DNA of 64,000 bases from Molossus alvarezi. Taxonomy: Eukaryota; Chordata; Mammalia; Chiroptera; Molossidae. The stretch is from contig CM073887.1 in the NCBI GenBank assembly GCA_037176705.1, positions 26,415,501 to 26,479,500 on the forward strand. Reading direction: 5' to 3'. The notes under the pieces are model-generated. The model did not search any database. It saw only the letters and a program-made list of their open reading frames with translations, and had not been told where the DNA came from. Of this stretch, positions 34,913-46,925 are shown piece after piece (positions within the stretch are counted from its first letter, which is position 1; each line of letters begins with the position of its first letter). The translations under genes were made by a program, and so were the position numbers.

Positions 34913-36650
34913 GGTGATGGAATTTAAGAACAAAGAAGAGTTGCACCTCTCTGAAATGGTTTAGGTGTAGTCTTGTTTGCGGTGTAATGGATTAAATACT
35001 CTTCAAGGCCATTTCAATTAATTTAACTCTATAATTTTATAATCAAGTCAGAGTTTGGGTTTTCAAGACCATAGTTTAAGAGAAGAAAGAAAAATTCTAA
35101 GCAAATCTACCATCAGTAAGTAAAAACAAGATATTTTATTTTCAATTGGTTTAAACTCACAAAACATGTTTTATTCTTAAGGACAACAATATATTTTATT
35201 ACTCAACATTTGAACAATGAAAATATTCAGGAATTTATGAAATCATATAATTCTCAAAAATGGACCAATGCATAGCCTGAATCAATATTTATTTAGAATC
35301 AATCCTCTCAAATCGAATGATTGGTTATACAGTCAGACCTTGACAGAAATTTAAAAGATATAATAGGTGCTAAAACTAAGTCTTGGAGTGAATAGTTCAT
35401 CCTCTCTGTATCTATGCCATCTCCTCTCCTTGCCCACAACACAAAGTTTGAAAATTTTCCACATGTTCTAAAATACCTATTTTAATGAAGCCCTTGATTT
35501 AAGCAAACTGGAAATGATTTTATCCCTCTATTTTTTTCTTCTTAGAAAAGCATAGATCTTTTAAGTTTATAGTTTTCAGATATCTGAATTATATATGTTA
35601 CATAATATATATCATATCCATTTCAGTATGGGTATGCATTATATGAAAGGTGTTGGGATATTCATTTTGGGTCATTGTAGACTAATTCTGGTCCACATGC
35701 TCATGGAGCAAATAATTCAATAGTATGATATTTACCTGAAAGCTTACAACAGGTCACCTCTCTAGTAAATTATCATCCAACAACATCGGCAACAAAATCA
35801 TACTACAACCACTTTGTAGTTTGGAAAGGATAGAGAAAAGAAAAAACATAAAAGCAGTAAAATCAAGTTAAGTGATTGCTTTAGCTTTCATAAGAAGTCA
35901 TTATTTACTAAGGTCTCACATAGGACATCCTGCATTTTAAATATTGCAGTCTAAAACACAGGCATTATTGGATTCCATATATGACCTAAATTCTCTTCCC
36001 TCTTGACATTTCTAATTCAGTAGAGAAGCATGCATTTAACCTGGAGATTTACTCTAAGAATTGACCAATGACTTTTATGAGCAGGAACTGTTTTTCACCA
36101 TTTTTAAGCTCACTAAAATAATATCCTCAGCAGTGATTTCAAGACAAATTCATGTGTCATGGTCATATCACTAAGAGTGCCACAAACACTTTATTTCTAA
36201 TAGTAGTTCAAATAGAGAAGTTAGAGAAAAAATCTGTGCTTTCTGCCTGCCACCATCCCTCCTCATTCAGTACATAATCCTTCTTTTCTTATAAACTACT
36301 TCCTGCTTTCTTGGATCTACTGTTCATAGAAGACTTTATCCTCCACTCCCAAAAGAATGGGCATGTGTCTCAAGATGTTCAGAGTAGTCCAAATGCCTAA
36401 GCATATTAATTAGTCCAGGAATAGACAATTAGTCAAACAAGGTCAGTAAGAGCCATTTGCAGGATTGAAATAAAATGCTACTGGGAGAAGAAAGATTTCT
36501 TTTTCTTCCAGGATCATTGGTACTAAGGACTTTTATACACCTAGTGCTACCAGATCCATTTTTTTTTTTTTTGCCACCGAGGGGAAGAATCTGCTTGAGA
36601 GTAAGTCAACACCGATAAAACAGAGCTGATAGATGGAGAAAAGAGAGTGT
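34913..36650. other. Unique AT-rich sequence
   Basis: No recognisable repeats or genes. There is an isolated T run at 36558-36572. Confidence 0.45.
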
Positions 36651-36653
36651 CTA

Positions 36654-36898
36654 GCCCTGGCTGTCATGGCTAAGTAGTTAGAGTGCCAACCCATGAGCCA
36701 GAGGGTTGAGGGTTCGATTCCCGGTCTAGGGCACCTATCTGGGTTGCAGGTTTGATCCCTGGCCCTGATCAAGGTTTGTGCAGGAGGCAACCAACTGATG
36801 TGTCTCTCTCACGTCGATGTTTCTCTCACTTTCTCATCCTATTCCCCTTCCCTTCCACTCTTTCTAAAAATAAAACAATGGAAAAAATAGCCTCAGGT
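36654..36898 (+). mobile_element. Ves SINE, older copy
   Basis: Begins GCCCTGGCTGTCATGGCTAAG, contains 'gggttcgattcccggtctagggc' (B-box region) and 'gtgtctctctcacgtcgatgtttctctcac', and ends 'aaaaataaaacaatggaaaaaatagcctcagg'. The head is diverged and the flanking duplication is not clear. Confidence 0.9.
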
Positions 36899-39720
36899 AA
36901 GAATTCATTCCAACTCACACAAAGAGTGTACAGTTTTACCCTGTCCCTTTCTATTGCATGAGAGCAATAAAATCCCATTTAAGGTTGGATTTCTCTCAGT
37001 TGCAACTGAAAATGTCCAATTAGCACAAGGGATGACATACTAGAATGTTCAGGTTATCACTCCTACTTTCTAGATGTATTGTCTTAAGTGGGAAAAGGTA
37101 AATCTCCAAATAGCCTGAAAACAGTCACATTGCTGTGGCTACACTCATTGAATGTGTCAGACATGTAACCATCATACATGTCTCAATACACATATGCACA
37201 CACACAAATGTCTCAGAGTACTGACCTCATGCACCTTACCAGAGAGTACTATATAGAGTTGTTAATCTAATAAGCATAACTGATTGACCAACAACATAAT
37301 GATTGAATTTCTTCCAGTAATATCTACCTGTTGGGTAACCTACTTATTTCTATTTTGCCATTATTTTATTTTCTCCCCTGCTAATTTTTTATTGTCCAAT
37401 ATGGCATCTTCTAGGCCATATAATATTTAAAAACAGTGAATCCAATATTTCACAGTGTTTTGTGACTTTACAGCTTCTACATGCTGAAGCCCACAAAATG
37501 GAAATTATCATTGATCCAAAAAAAAAAATCAAACATTTGTTCAAGCCCTTAGTCGATTTGAAATATTTTGCTGAATCAACTGAATAAGCACTTTTCTTTG
37601 AAGAAAGTCAGCAAATGATTTAACCTTTTAGATGATCTATTACCAGTACTTCTTAAAGAATAGGGTGTAAGGTGAACCTTCCTTTAAAAGTGAAATAGAT
37701 GGAATAAAATCTCAGATCTGTCTCAGTAGTAAAAGCTGATTCTTCTATTAACCTCTTTCTCTCTGCTATGATGTATTATTAAAAATAGAAAGACATGGTT
37801 GATGGCATGTATTGTATCAATAACATTGTGGGGTATCATTTATTTTACTTTAAGGAGAGTTTATTTCATCTTGGGCCAACTTGGAAAGCTTTTCAGAAGC
37901 CATCAGCACATTGGCTTTCTTCACATTAGATGAAAGCAAGGACACGGAATATACACATTGATCTGAAGTTATTCAAAGACTGGGTTGGGGAAGAGAGAAT
38001 TTCCTTCCTCGGTACAGAGAAACTTTCATATCATATCAATACATCAAAATCTGCAAAGCTCTTTGTAAACTGACAATGTCAGTAAGAAAATTCTATGGTT
38101 TTTTAAAGTGTAAACTGAAAATGTGGAAATGTTTTATCAGAACAAAAATAAATTTATCAATAATATGTCCTAATCTATTCTTTCTGAAAGGTGGTACCCT
38201 AAGGCCTAGATTTCTTAGGTGAAGAAGTAGGGAGAATATTTTTTAAGAAAATAGCATGATTGGTCATGCTCCGTTTTGAAGCAGGCAAACTCTACTTTTA
38301 TCTAATTTACATATTTGAGTTGTGTAAATTTTTATTTAAATGAAGATTCCACTTGGAACAATTAGGAATCCACTGTGCTAAATTATTAGTATAAGTCATA
38401 TCTAGTTCTATTTGCCACTTAAGATCATGTATGTATCTTAAGATCACAGGGACAGATGCCTCAAGTGTAGAGTGACTTTTGTGTATAGGAGATAATTATG
38501 TGAGATGAAATAAAGACCTATACACATGTCTAATGTCTTAATAGAGAATCCTAGAGAGCCAAGAAATAATAACAGGAGACAGATGCTAGCAGTGTCAAAA
38601 CAAGGACACAGCTACCCTAGTGCTTGTAATCACTGACTTGTGGGGAGTATGCCACCTTGAGATTTGCAGAAGCTGCTTCCTACTGACACAGATTTTAATA
38701 GGCATCATGGAGCAAAGGCTGCAGCTTTTCATCAATACTCAGATCACAAGTGACAGCCATAATTGAGAAGCAAAGCAGGTGCTGGGAAGAGGGTAATGGG
38801 CTATGCAGACAGAGGGAGAACTGAGCAAGTACTTAGAAATGATTCTCATTGAGAATGATGTGAAACTGGTAGGTGTATATTAAGTTTCAAACATACTTCT
38901 GATCAAGACACTGAAGGTACTATTATTGTTTTGACAGGTGAAAATGATGGCCATTGTCCAAAGGCCATAATACATCAGGAACTAGAATTTAGAATACAAA
39001 TTTTCCCATTTAGGGAGAATTGATATATCAAAGGAATTGATATATTTGCTAGATTTGGGGGCAAACAAGATACTTTAGATTGCCTATAAAATTGTTCTTT
39101 CACTGTCCAGCCCTGAGACTCAGGAATTTTGGGGGGAAAAATATAAAACTGATACCCTGAGTAAACACAATTTTATGATCTCCCTAACTTTCACTTCAGG
39201 TTCTCTGTTCATCTTGGGTCTAGTATCTCACTCTCAAAATTAACCCTTGTCTACCTCTGAAAGGGAATAACAACATGAGATCTCAAGGTAGAGCAGTCTA
39301 AAGGTTGGTCCCTGATAAAAGAGAAAATTCTACTCAATAGGACAAGTTTAAGCCTCTTTTATTCTCAAGAAGTGAATGAGAAAGTCAAAGGAATGCAAAC
39401 AAGGTCTCATTTCTGAGCCATAATAGTGGGGAACGCTCTACAACTTTCATCCAAAGCACTAGCTAGACATGGGCTTTAGTTACGCTGCCACCAAGTAGGT
39501 GGTAATGTTTAGTCTAAGCTCCTGTAATCTAAGTGGATGACTATCCATAAACACAATTTGTGGATTCAATAAGAATATAGTATAAGACCCTAAATTAACA
39601 ATATTATATATTACATTGTATATATTGTTATATATTACAATAAATATATAAACATTATTTACCATTAATATAATACATTTGCATTATATAGTACATATAT
39701 AGTTTATGTATACTTATTGT
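36899..39720. other. Repeat-poor unique region of about 2.8 kb
   Basis: No SINE, LINE or LTR is recognised. Open frames are short. It may hold conserved non-coding elements, which cannot be judged from one sequence. Confidence 0.45.
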
Positions 39721-39721
39721 A

Positions 39722-39777
39722 CATAGATAGATAGATGGTAGGTAGGTAGGTAGATAGATAGATAGATAGATAGATAA
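39722..39777. repeat. (GATA)n / (GGTA)n microsatellite
   Basis: Tandem GATA units with a short GGTA block inside (about 39738-39750). AT-rich flanks at 39600-39700. Confidence 0.95.
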
Positions 39778-40029
39778 TGACAGCAAAGTTTCCCAAATTT
39801 TCTCTGTTCATGGCATCTGGAGTATCTCAGTAATTTTTTTCATGGCATCCCTAGGTCAAAATAAATGCCTAATGATTCCATTTTGTTCCATTTTTTAACT
39901 ATTAGAAATCATCAAAAACCCCGCTCCAAAAAGATAGACATCAGCAAAGGAATGTAGCATGATCTAATGTTGAAACTATGAACTACCTCAAGCTTCATTG
40001 GTGATCAACTGGTACCAAGTTTTGTTATC

Positions 40030-40367
40030 TTACCCTTGAAATTTTATTTTTTTTATTTTATTTTTTTTTAAATAGCATGTCATATTCTATTTTATTATTA
40101 TTATTTTTTTTTATCCTCACCCGAGGACATTTTTCCATTTTTTGTTCAGGTACAGTGGGAGGGAGAGAGAGGAACAGAGAGAGAGAGAAACATCGACGTG
40201 AAAGGGACACATCGAGTGGCTGCCACCCGCACGACCGACCAGGGCCAGGGACAAACTGCAACCGAGGTATGTGCCCTTAGCGGGAACCGAACCTGGGTCT
40301 CTCTGGACCGCAGGCCGAAGTTCTAACCGCTGAGCCAAACCGGCCAGGGTTTACCCTTGAAATTTTA
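40030..40367 (-). mobile_element. Ves SINE with extended 3' tail, antisense
   Basis: A perfect 17-bp duplication, TTACCCTTGAAATTTTA, lies at 40030-40046 and 40351-40367. The SINE head is at the right (ends 'ctgagccaaaccggccaggg'). Between the SINE's own poly(A) (T run about 40106-40113) and the left duplication lie about 60 extra bases. These contain a TAA-type repeat, a short unique piece ('aaatagcatgtcatattct' on the plus strand) and a second A-rich tail. Confidence 0.93.
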
Positions 40368-42020
40368 AAATATCCCATGATATTCTTGTGAGTTTGATAC
40401 AACACCCTAGGATGTCTCAGCATAGTTTAGAAACCACCAATTTAGAGCAACTCTAGGAACTATTTTATATGTAATCTCCCATCCCAATTTAGTCACACAA
40501 CATTAAAAGCTTGCACTTTAATTGTCTTGATCTCTGTTCAATCTTAAACTGGCCATGCCTTCTTGTTAAAGAAAGAAAAAAAAACAAACTTGAAATTGAC
40601 TTTAATTTGAGGCTTCAAAGTGAACCCATGTTCCTTTTAGATATTATCTATTAACCCTCTTTGTTCTTCACTGGGAGTCTCAACTGGCCACACACAACAT
40701 ATCTAGGAAAAACCTGCATGTGTCCTTCTGTGGTCACAATCAACATTTCTCATTTTCTCCAGAGCAAAGCTGAAGTAATAGACACAGAATATTTTCTCTA
40801 CTCTGAATATAGTCCTTCACTGAAATATCTTGATGACCATCTTTAGTCGATTGAGAAATGTCTAAATTAATAAGCCCTCAACACACAAGTAGCTTGTCAT
40901 TCACATATGGTTTCATCATGTTTTAACACATGTAAGATTTCAACAACACTGAATAACATTACAGAAATAGTAGATTCCTCGAGACTTCTGTTCCTTATCA
41001 AGTTAGACTGTTGAAAAAAATATAAATAGAATCTTTTAAAAGGATAACGGTTCTCCACAAAATATAAGGAAAAGCATCAAATAACATCATTTAACTAGGA
41101 ATCCTATACACCTACAAAGAAAAGCTAAGCGAATGTGTGTGTGTGTGTGTGTGTTGTGCATGCCTGCGTGCACTCATGCATGTGAAGGAACAGAGAGAGT
41201 ACATACCTGCATGTACTCATGCATGAGCAGGAACAGAGGGAGAGAGGAGATAGAGATTCATATTCCTTACAGGTATGTGAATGTGAATTAGTGACAACCT
41301 GAAGGTGCCGGGAGAAAGTACGCACAAAAGGCGGGCCAAGCCATTGCATCGGGCCAAAAGATTTTCTCAGATCACTGGCAGTTGTCAGATAGATCTAAAA
41401 TGATTCTATCAAAACATGTCAAACACCAGTGATAAAGAAGGGCAAATTGTAACATTCCAAAGCACTCTGAATTAAACTACATTATCCTTCCTCCACACAT
41501 TCCTGAGAGGCTTATCACAACAGCAACTGTGTGCATTATAAACAGTATCGCCCTTCAGCTGGGCAGTTGGCTTCTTCCCACGCAGTAGTGTGATTTGAGA
41601 CCATCCTCTGCTCCAAAAATTGGTAAAACAGTCTGCATTAACTTTTGCCCTGATATCCTCTGAAGGCAAAGACAGGATCCTATTGCGTTCACAGTTAGCA
41701 AAAGTGCCAAAGGCAACAGCTTTGACCAAAATCAGTGCTGGGTGAGTTGGTATTGACAGTTTCTCTTTCAAGGCAGCTATGCGTGCACGGCCATCATCTA
41801 GGAAGCAGGCTTAAACATCAGCAAATCATTCAACGGGTTTCTGCAGAATTTGGTTTATTGAAACACAAACTTTAAAATCTGAAAGATACTTCCTAAACCT
41901 CTTAAATATGGTATTCATTACATCTAGAAAGATGTTTAAAGTTGATGTGACCAGGGGAAAAAAAAAGAAAACGTGACTAAATTTTAACTTAAACATAAAT
42001 CTCAATAAATACCTACACTT
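40368..42020. other. Unique sequence with a short (GT)n
   Basis: A (GT)n tract lies at 41134-41154. A 99-codon minus-strand frame (41472-41771) has no recognised family. Nothing else was identified. Confidence 0.4.
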
Positions 42021-42940
42021 AAAAGTCCATAATAAAAAGGGACTCTAGGTCCAGCTGGTGTGGCTCAGTGGTTAAGCATCGACCCCTGCACCAAGAGGTC
42101 GCTGGTTCGATTCCCAGTCAGGACACATGCCCAGGTTGTGGGCCTGATCCCCAGTGCAGGGCATGCAGAAGGCGGCCAATCGATGTTCTCTCTCACCCAT
42201 GTTTCTATCTCTCTTTCCCTCTCCCTTCCTCTCTCTCTAAAATCAATAAAGGAAAAAAAATAAAATAAGAGAAAAAAGGGGACTCTGGGGCACTGCTGGT
42301 GGGAATGCAGATTGGTGCAGCCACTATGGAAAACAATTTGGTGCTTCCTCAAAAAATTAAAAATTGAACTGCCATTTGACCCAGGGATCCCACTTCGAGG
42401 AATATATCCTAAGAAGCCTGTAACACCAATCAGGAAGAATACATGTACCCCCATGTTTGTAGTAGCACTATTTACAATCTGGAAACAGCCCAATTGTCCA
42501 TCAATAGATGAGTGGATAAAAAAGCTGTGGTACATGTACACAATGAAATACTACGCAGCTGTAAGAAAGAGAGATCTCTCATCCTTTGAGACAACATAGA
42601 GGGACCTGGAGAGTACTATGCTAAGTGAAATAAGTCAGTCAGAGAAAGACAAGTGTCACATGATCTCACTTATTTGTGGAATATAATAAACAAAATAAGG
42701 TGATGAACAAAATAGACCCAAAGACATAGAAGTAGGGTTCTGACTGACAAACTTCAGAGGAGGGGATAGGTGGAGGAAAGAGATAAACCAAAGAACTTAT
42801 GCATATAAGCATAACCAATGAACATAGACAACAATGCGGGGGGTGGGGGGGTGGAATGGGAAAAAGGTGTTAATGGGGGAAAAAGGAGACACATCTATAA
42901 CAAAAATAAATTAAGTTAAAAAATTTTAAAGTCCGTAATA
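42021..42940 (+). mobile_element. 5'-truncated L1 with nested Ves SINE
   Basis: The 3' end of L1 ORF2 and its 3'UTR (from 'gcactgctggtgggaatgcagattggtgcagcc' near 42290, through 'ggaatatatcctaagaagcctg', 'tggataaaaaagctgtggtac', 'atgctaagtgaaataagtcag', to a G-rich stretch and A-rich tail). A duplication of the insertion site is visible: AAAGTCCATAATA (42022-42034) and AAAGTCCGTAATA (42928-42940). The L1 thus began near 42036 and the Ves SINE at 42052 landed inside its first bases afterwards. The 95-codon frame at 42312-42599 is the C-terminal end of ORF2, decayed. Confidence 0.88.
42052..42275 (+). mobile_element. Ves SINE nested in L1
   Basis: Begins CCAGCTGGTGTGGCTCAGTG with a well-preserved B-box region 'ggttcgattcccagtcagg' and ends 'ctctctaaaatcaataaagg' plus an A-rich tail. 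The bases 'aaaagggactctaggt' before and 'aaaaggggactctgggg' after are its target duplication, made of L1 sequence. It looks among the youngest of its type here. Confidence 0.92.
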
Positions 42941-43363
42941 GTTATTGGATATGTACTATAGTCTTTAATTAAATGAGACTAATATTGTACCATGTAATGA
43001 GTCAATGCTGATATTGTATTATGCATTTAGGAAATGCTAATTAGTTGTCAAAAGCAATTTTTCTGAAAGTTCTCACAGTGTAGCAAGATATGTGTAACAC
43101 ATATTACATAAAGTGACTGATGGTGGAGTCTGGAAGACATAACAAGCAAAAATAAAGCCAGATGTCAGTAAAATGACCCCAGCATAAATTGTTTTCCTCC
43201 TCCCTGTTATTTTCCTATTGCTGTACTATGAAGCTCCAAATGGCAGAGAACTCTTATTACGCTTTGGCAGTAGGAACCAACCAAAAGAAACAGATTTGTA
43301 CATGTTTATTCTAATCCATTTGGAACTTCCTAGAAATAGTAGCAGTAGTATGATAATATATCC
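42941..43363. other. Unique sequence, nothing recognised
   Basis: No repeat or gene is recognised. Confidence 0.4.
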
Positions 43364-43481
43364 CAGAAGTTTTTTTGTTTTGTTTTTTTGGTACGTGCCC
43401 CTAGCGGGAACTGAACCCAGGACTCTCTGGTCCCAGGTCGATGCTCAACCGCTGAGCCAAACTGGCCAGGGCAGAAGTTTT
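43364..43481 (-). mobile_element. Short head-only Ves-type SINE, antisense
   Basis: The element (43374-43471) has only the tRNA-like head, from GGCCAGTTTGGCTCAGCGGT (minus strand) to 'ggggcacgtacc', followed directly by an A-rich tail with C interruptions. The 10-bp target duplication CAGAAGTTTT (43364-43373, 43472-43481) is perfect. It therefore inserted in this short form rather than being trimmed later. Confidence 0.85.
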
Positions 43482-43551
43482 AACATCTAAGTATTCATGG
43501 TAATCCCCCTTTTTCTCTAGTAAATTTTAAGAGTATCATGAAGATTGATAA

Positions 43552-43574
43552 CTCTTCAAAAAAAAAAAAAAAAA
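43552..43574. repeat. A homopolymer
   Basis: A run of about 17 A beginning after 'ctcttc'. No associated SINE body precedes it on either strand. Confidence 0.7.
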
Positions 43575-43639
43575 CCACCATTTTCAAAGATTTTTCTAGG
43601 CAGAGAATTACAGACTTTAAAACAGCCACTATTGGTAAA

Positions 43640-43765
43640 TAGTCCCTTATTACCTCTCTGTTTCAGTCTCATTCTCTATAAAATAGAGATAATAATAGTG
43701 CCGACCCCATAAGGTTATGTGAAGTTTAAATACAAATTGACAGGTATATATCAGAATCTAGGTAT
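43640..43765 (+). repeat. MIR SINE remnant
   Basis: 'gtttcagtctcattctctataaaatagagataataatagtgccgaccccataaggttatgtgaag' is the 3' half of MIR in plus orientation. Confidence 0.8.
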
Positions 43766-44739
43766 TTTTCTTTTAGAGAGATTATATAGTACATATGCCA
43801 TGTGTTATGTAATACTGCAGTCAAACACAATGTTTCTGCAGAGTCTACAGTATTTACCTTACCTAGGGTAAATAAAGATTGTACATTTAAAACTGTCTAT
43901 TCAGGACAGTTCTTGCCACCAATGCGTTCAGATCAACCTGGCCTTACTGCTAATTGGTTTTTTGTTTTTTTTTAACTTTGCATTTAAGAATCATAGACAA
44001 GAATTACAGTCCTATATATGTAGGGCACTTAGCACATTGACATATAGTAAGCAATGAACATGTGTTTTTCAATTATATGTATTATTGTTACTTTATTTGG
44101 AACTTAAGAAGGCAATGTCTTCTTCCCTTCCTTCCTTTTTTTTTTCCCTTTCTTTCTTGTTTCTCTTTCAACATATAAATATCCAGGGAATTTTACTTAT
44201 AAAGAACAATTTCACATGATGAGATCACTTGCCAAGGGTAGCACTTACATAAAGTACAATTCCTTTCCCAGGACCAAGGACTAGTAAGATTACTAAAAAT
44301 ATTGATTTGTATTGCTGCATAAATTGTGTACCACCAAAAATAAAAATCACAGCCTTTCCATAGCCATACTCAGCAGTTATCACCATACATTTAAAAAGTC
44401 AATAACTGAATTGAATTAGCAGATAAATGGCAGCCATTCTAACTGTGTTAGAGTCATTGTTGCCATAATTTTGATTACTAAGGTTTTTCTCTAATCACCA
44501 CTTACAACAGGAAAAATGAAAAATCCCAGAAGAGTTAAACTTTCATCAAATGATTAAGTAAACAATACTTATTAATGCTTCATTTTGAATTATTTTTTCC
44601 AGTAATTCCCCTCCTCCCCAAAATGAGATTTTCAACCTAATTTCTAATTCAATAACAGTATTGATTTTTAAAAACTAGAATAATACCTTATATTTATCCA
44701 GAGAGTATTGGTTAAAACCAAAGCCTTATTAAATAACAT
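43766..44739. other. Unique sequence, nothing recognised
   Basis: T-rich patches at 43955-43975 and 44128-44160. No gene is recognised. Confidence 0.4.
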
Positions 44740-44962
44740 TTTCAAAGTTGAAAAATATAGACTCCCAGCTATAAAATAAGTATGCCATGATGATGTAATA
44801 GACAGCATTGGGATTATAGTTAATATTATTGTATTATATATTTGAAAGTTGCTGAGAGAGTAGATCTTAAAAGTTTTCATCACAAGAAAAATAATTGACT
44901 GTGTGTGGTGGTGATGGATGTTGACTAGACTTATTGTAATCATTTCACAATATGCACAAAGA
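44740..44962 (+). repeat. Old L1 (L1M type) 3'UTR fragment
   Basis: 'gacagcattgggattatagttaatattattgtattatatatttgaaagttgctgagagagtagatcttaaaagttttcatcac' followed by 'ggtgatggatgttgactagac' and 'aatcatttcacaatat' is the typical 3'UTR of L1MA/L1MB elements. The very end is missing. Confidence 0.8.
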
Positions 44963-45704
44963 CAAAACTAAGTTTTATCTAAGTTTTTTAGAAATCCTTA
45001 TTAATTAATATTTTACATTCAAGAGATGAAAGTCTTCAAATTATTCCCCATTAATTCCATAAGAAAGTTATTTATGTTTGATCCAAATCTGTACAAAACA
45101 ACTCTTAGGGTAATGTAGGAAGTATGCTTTTTAACATACTAACATTCAATCAGACTCCAGGCTCTCTTTAAATCCGGTTCTAATTTCTAAATGGGACAGA
45201 TCCTTCTGAATGTGTTTTTCCCATTTGTTCAACTGTTGTACTAACATTGTTGAAATCTAATTAAAAGACTAGCATGGGCTGTTTTGCATTTATAACTAAT
45301 TTTGCCTATTTTAAATAGAGTACTGTATAAAATGGGAATAATTCTTACCTCCTAGAGTTACCATGTGGGTCCAATTCAATGTCAGCAAGCATTTAATTTC
45401 AACTAACTACTACTTGCCCAATAAAGATATGTAAAGGGTTGTGTAACCTGTTAAACAACATAAAATAGTAACATCAATTATCTTAATCTATCACAAATAA
45501 AGAGACAAAACAAAAAACTGATGTAGAGAATCACATTTATACATTTCCATTAGTTAGTGAACTATAGCAGATTTGTCTTAAAATTCTTTAATTAAAAATC
45601 CACAAGAGCCATTTATTATTTTCTAAACAGCTAGATACAGGCTATTTTGCATGCATTATCTTATTTTCTTCCCCTCGAAATCTGTAAGGAGAAAGTTCCT
45701 AAAG
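44963..45704. other. Unique sequence, weak MIR at one place
   Basis: A weak MIR-like stretch ('gtataaaatgggaataattcttacctcctagagttacc') lies at about 45325-45365. Otherwise nothing is recognised. Confidence 0.4.
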
Positions 45705-45829
45705 AGTTATAAATAGGCCCTGGCCAGTTTGGCTCAGCGGTTGGAGCATCAGCCTGCGGACCAGAGAGTCCTGGGTTTGGTTCCCACTAGGGGCACGTAA
45801 CAAAAAAAAAAAAAAAAAGTTATAAATAG
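45705..45829 (+). mobile_element. Short head-only Ves-type SINE
   Basis: The element (45717-45817) reads GCCCTGGCCAGTTTGGCTCAG to 'ggggcacgtaac' and then a run of about 17 A. A perfect 12-bp duplication, AGTTATAAATAG (45705-45716, 45818-45829), surrounds it. It stops at the same internal point as the copies at 43.4 and 61.0 kb. Confidence 0.9.
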
Positions 45830-46739
45830 TATTCTTGAACTCCAGAGTTATTGATAGATCAAATCATTCCTCATTAAGAGAGGCCGTAAGTCCAAATATC
45901 AGGACACTCTGTGACTTTCTTAGGTTGTTTCTACTTGAAGCAATACGCCTCCCTAAAGAAGACCTAATTCCCCTAAGGTCCCAAGGTTATCTCTAGAACA
46001 AGTAACTGGACTGAGTTCACCACTGGAGTTGAATCAGATTTTATCCTCAGGTACAATGAGAATAACCCCCTCCACTTAGTTACTGTGGCACCTTCATACA
46101 ATAGCATAGTTTGAATAGAAATGAACAGAACAGAGCAACATGATATGGCACATGTAATAAATCCAACAAAAAATGTGGAACAAAATGGCAAGTTGCAGAA
46201 CATGTACAGTCTATTCTGCAAATGACACTTAAAATATGCCAAACAATATTTTATATGGCTATGTACATATATAGTAAAAGTATAAATACATAAATAAGAA
46301 TGTTCAAGAAAAAATTTAGTATGGTTGTAGCTCAGGAAAGGGAGAGTGATGATTGACATCAGGGAAGGGATACAGTGGGTTTTAACCAAATCTAAGATCT
46401 TTACTTCTTTAATTGGAAGATCTCATATAATTATGGCAAAATGTAAAATTTGTTCACATTAAGTGTGGATGATCATATGCATATATGTGTTTTATTAATT
46501 GTTATATTTTTGTCTTTGAATATTTGATAATTTTAATTTTTAAAATGAACAGGTATGTGCACAATAAGGGAGAGACAAAGAAATAAAATATGCTACCAAA
46601 AGCGTTTGCTCTTGGAAGCTAGCAATTTACAACACATCACTCTGATTTTCTAGTAATCTCTTTATCATCAAAATAATGCCAGATTTTCCTGAAGACTGAA
46701 AAAAGTGTATACTATTGAACACAATATAACTTCATTCTA
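45830..46739. other. Unique sequence, nothing recognised
   Basis: A 138-codon minus-strand frame (45973-46389) is rich in S, F, I and Y, as expected from AT-rich DNA, and shows no family signature. I do not call a gene. Confidence 0.4.
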
Positions 46740-46925
46740 AAGTGTATGTTCTCATTTAATCACTCCAAAATTGTTGCGATATAGTTATCAATACCCTCAT
46801 TTTTCAGGAAAGGAAATCCAGATGCAATTATTTCCTCAAGGTCATGCAGCTATGGCAGCGCTGAGATTCGAACCAACAGAAGTGTGGACCCAAAACCCAT
46901 TCTCTGGGAAACCATAACACTCAGA
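46740..46925 (-). repeat. MIR SINE remnant, antisense
   Basis: 'catttttcaggaaaggaaatccag ... cctcaaggtcatgcagctatggcagcgctgagattcgaacc' is the reverse complement of the MIR core. Confidence 0.8.

Noticed and set aside
41472..41771. 99-codon minus-strand ORF
   Set aside because: Composition is more protein-like than most, but I recognise no family and see no splice or polyadenylation signals.
42065..42541. 158-codon minus-strand ORF
   Set aside because: It spans the antisense of a Ves SINE and of L1 ORF2 sequence.
45973..46389. 138-codon minus-strand ORF as a membrane protein gene
   Set aside because: Its hydrophobic look comes from AT-rich codons. No family signature, start context or neighbouring exon supports it.
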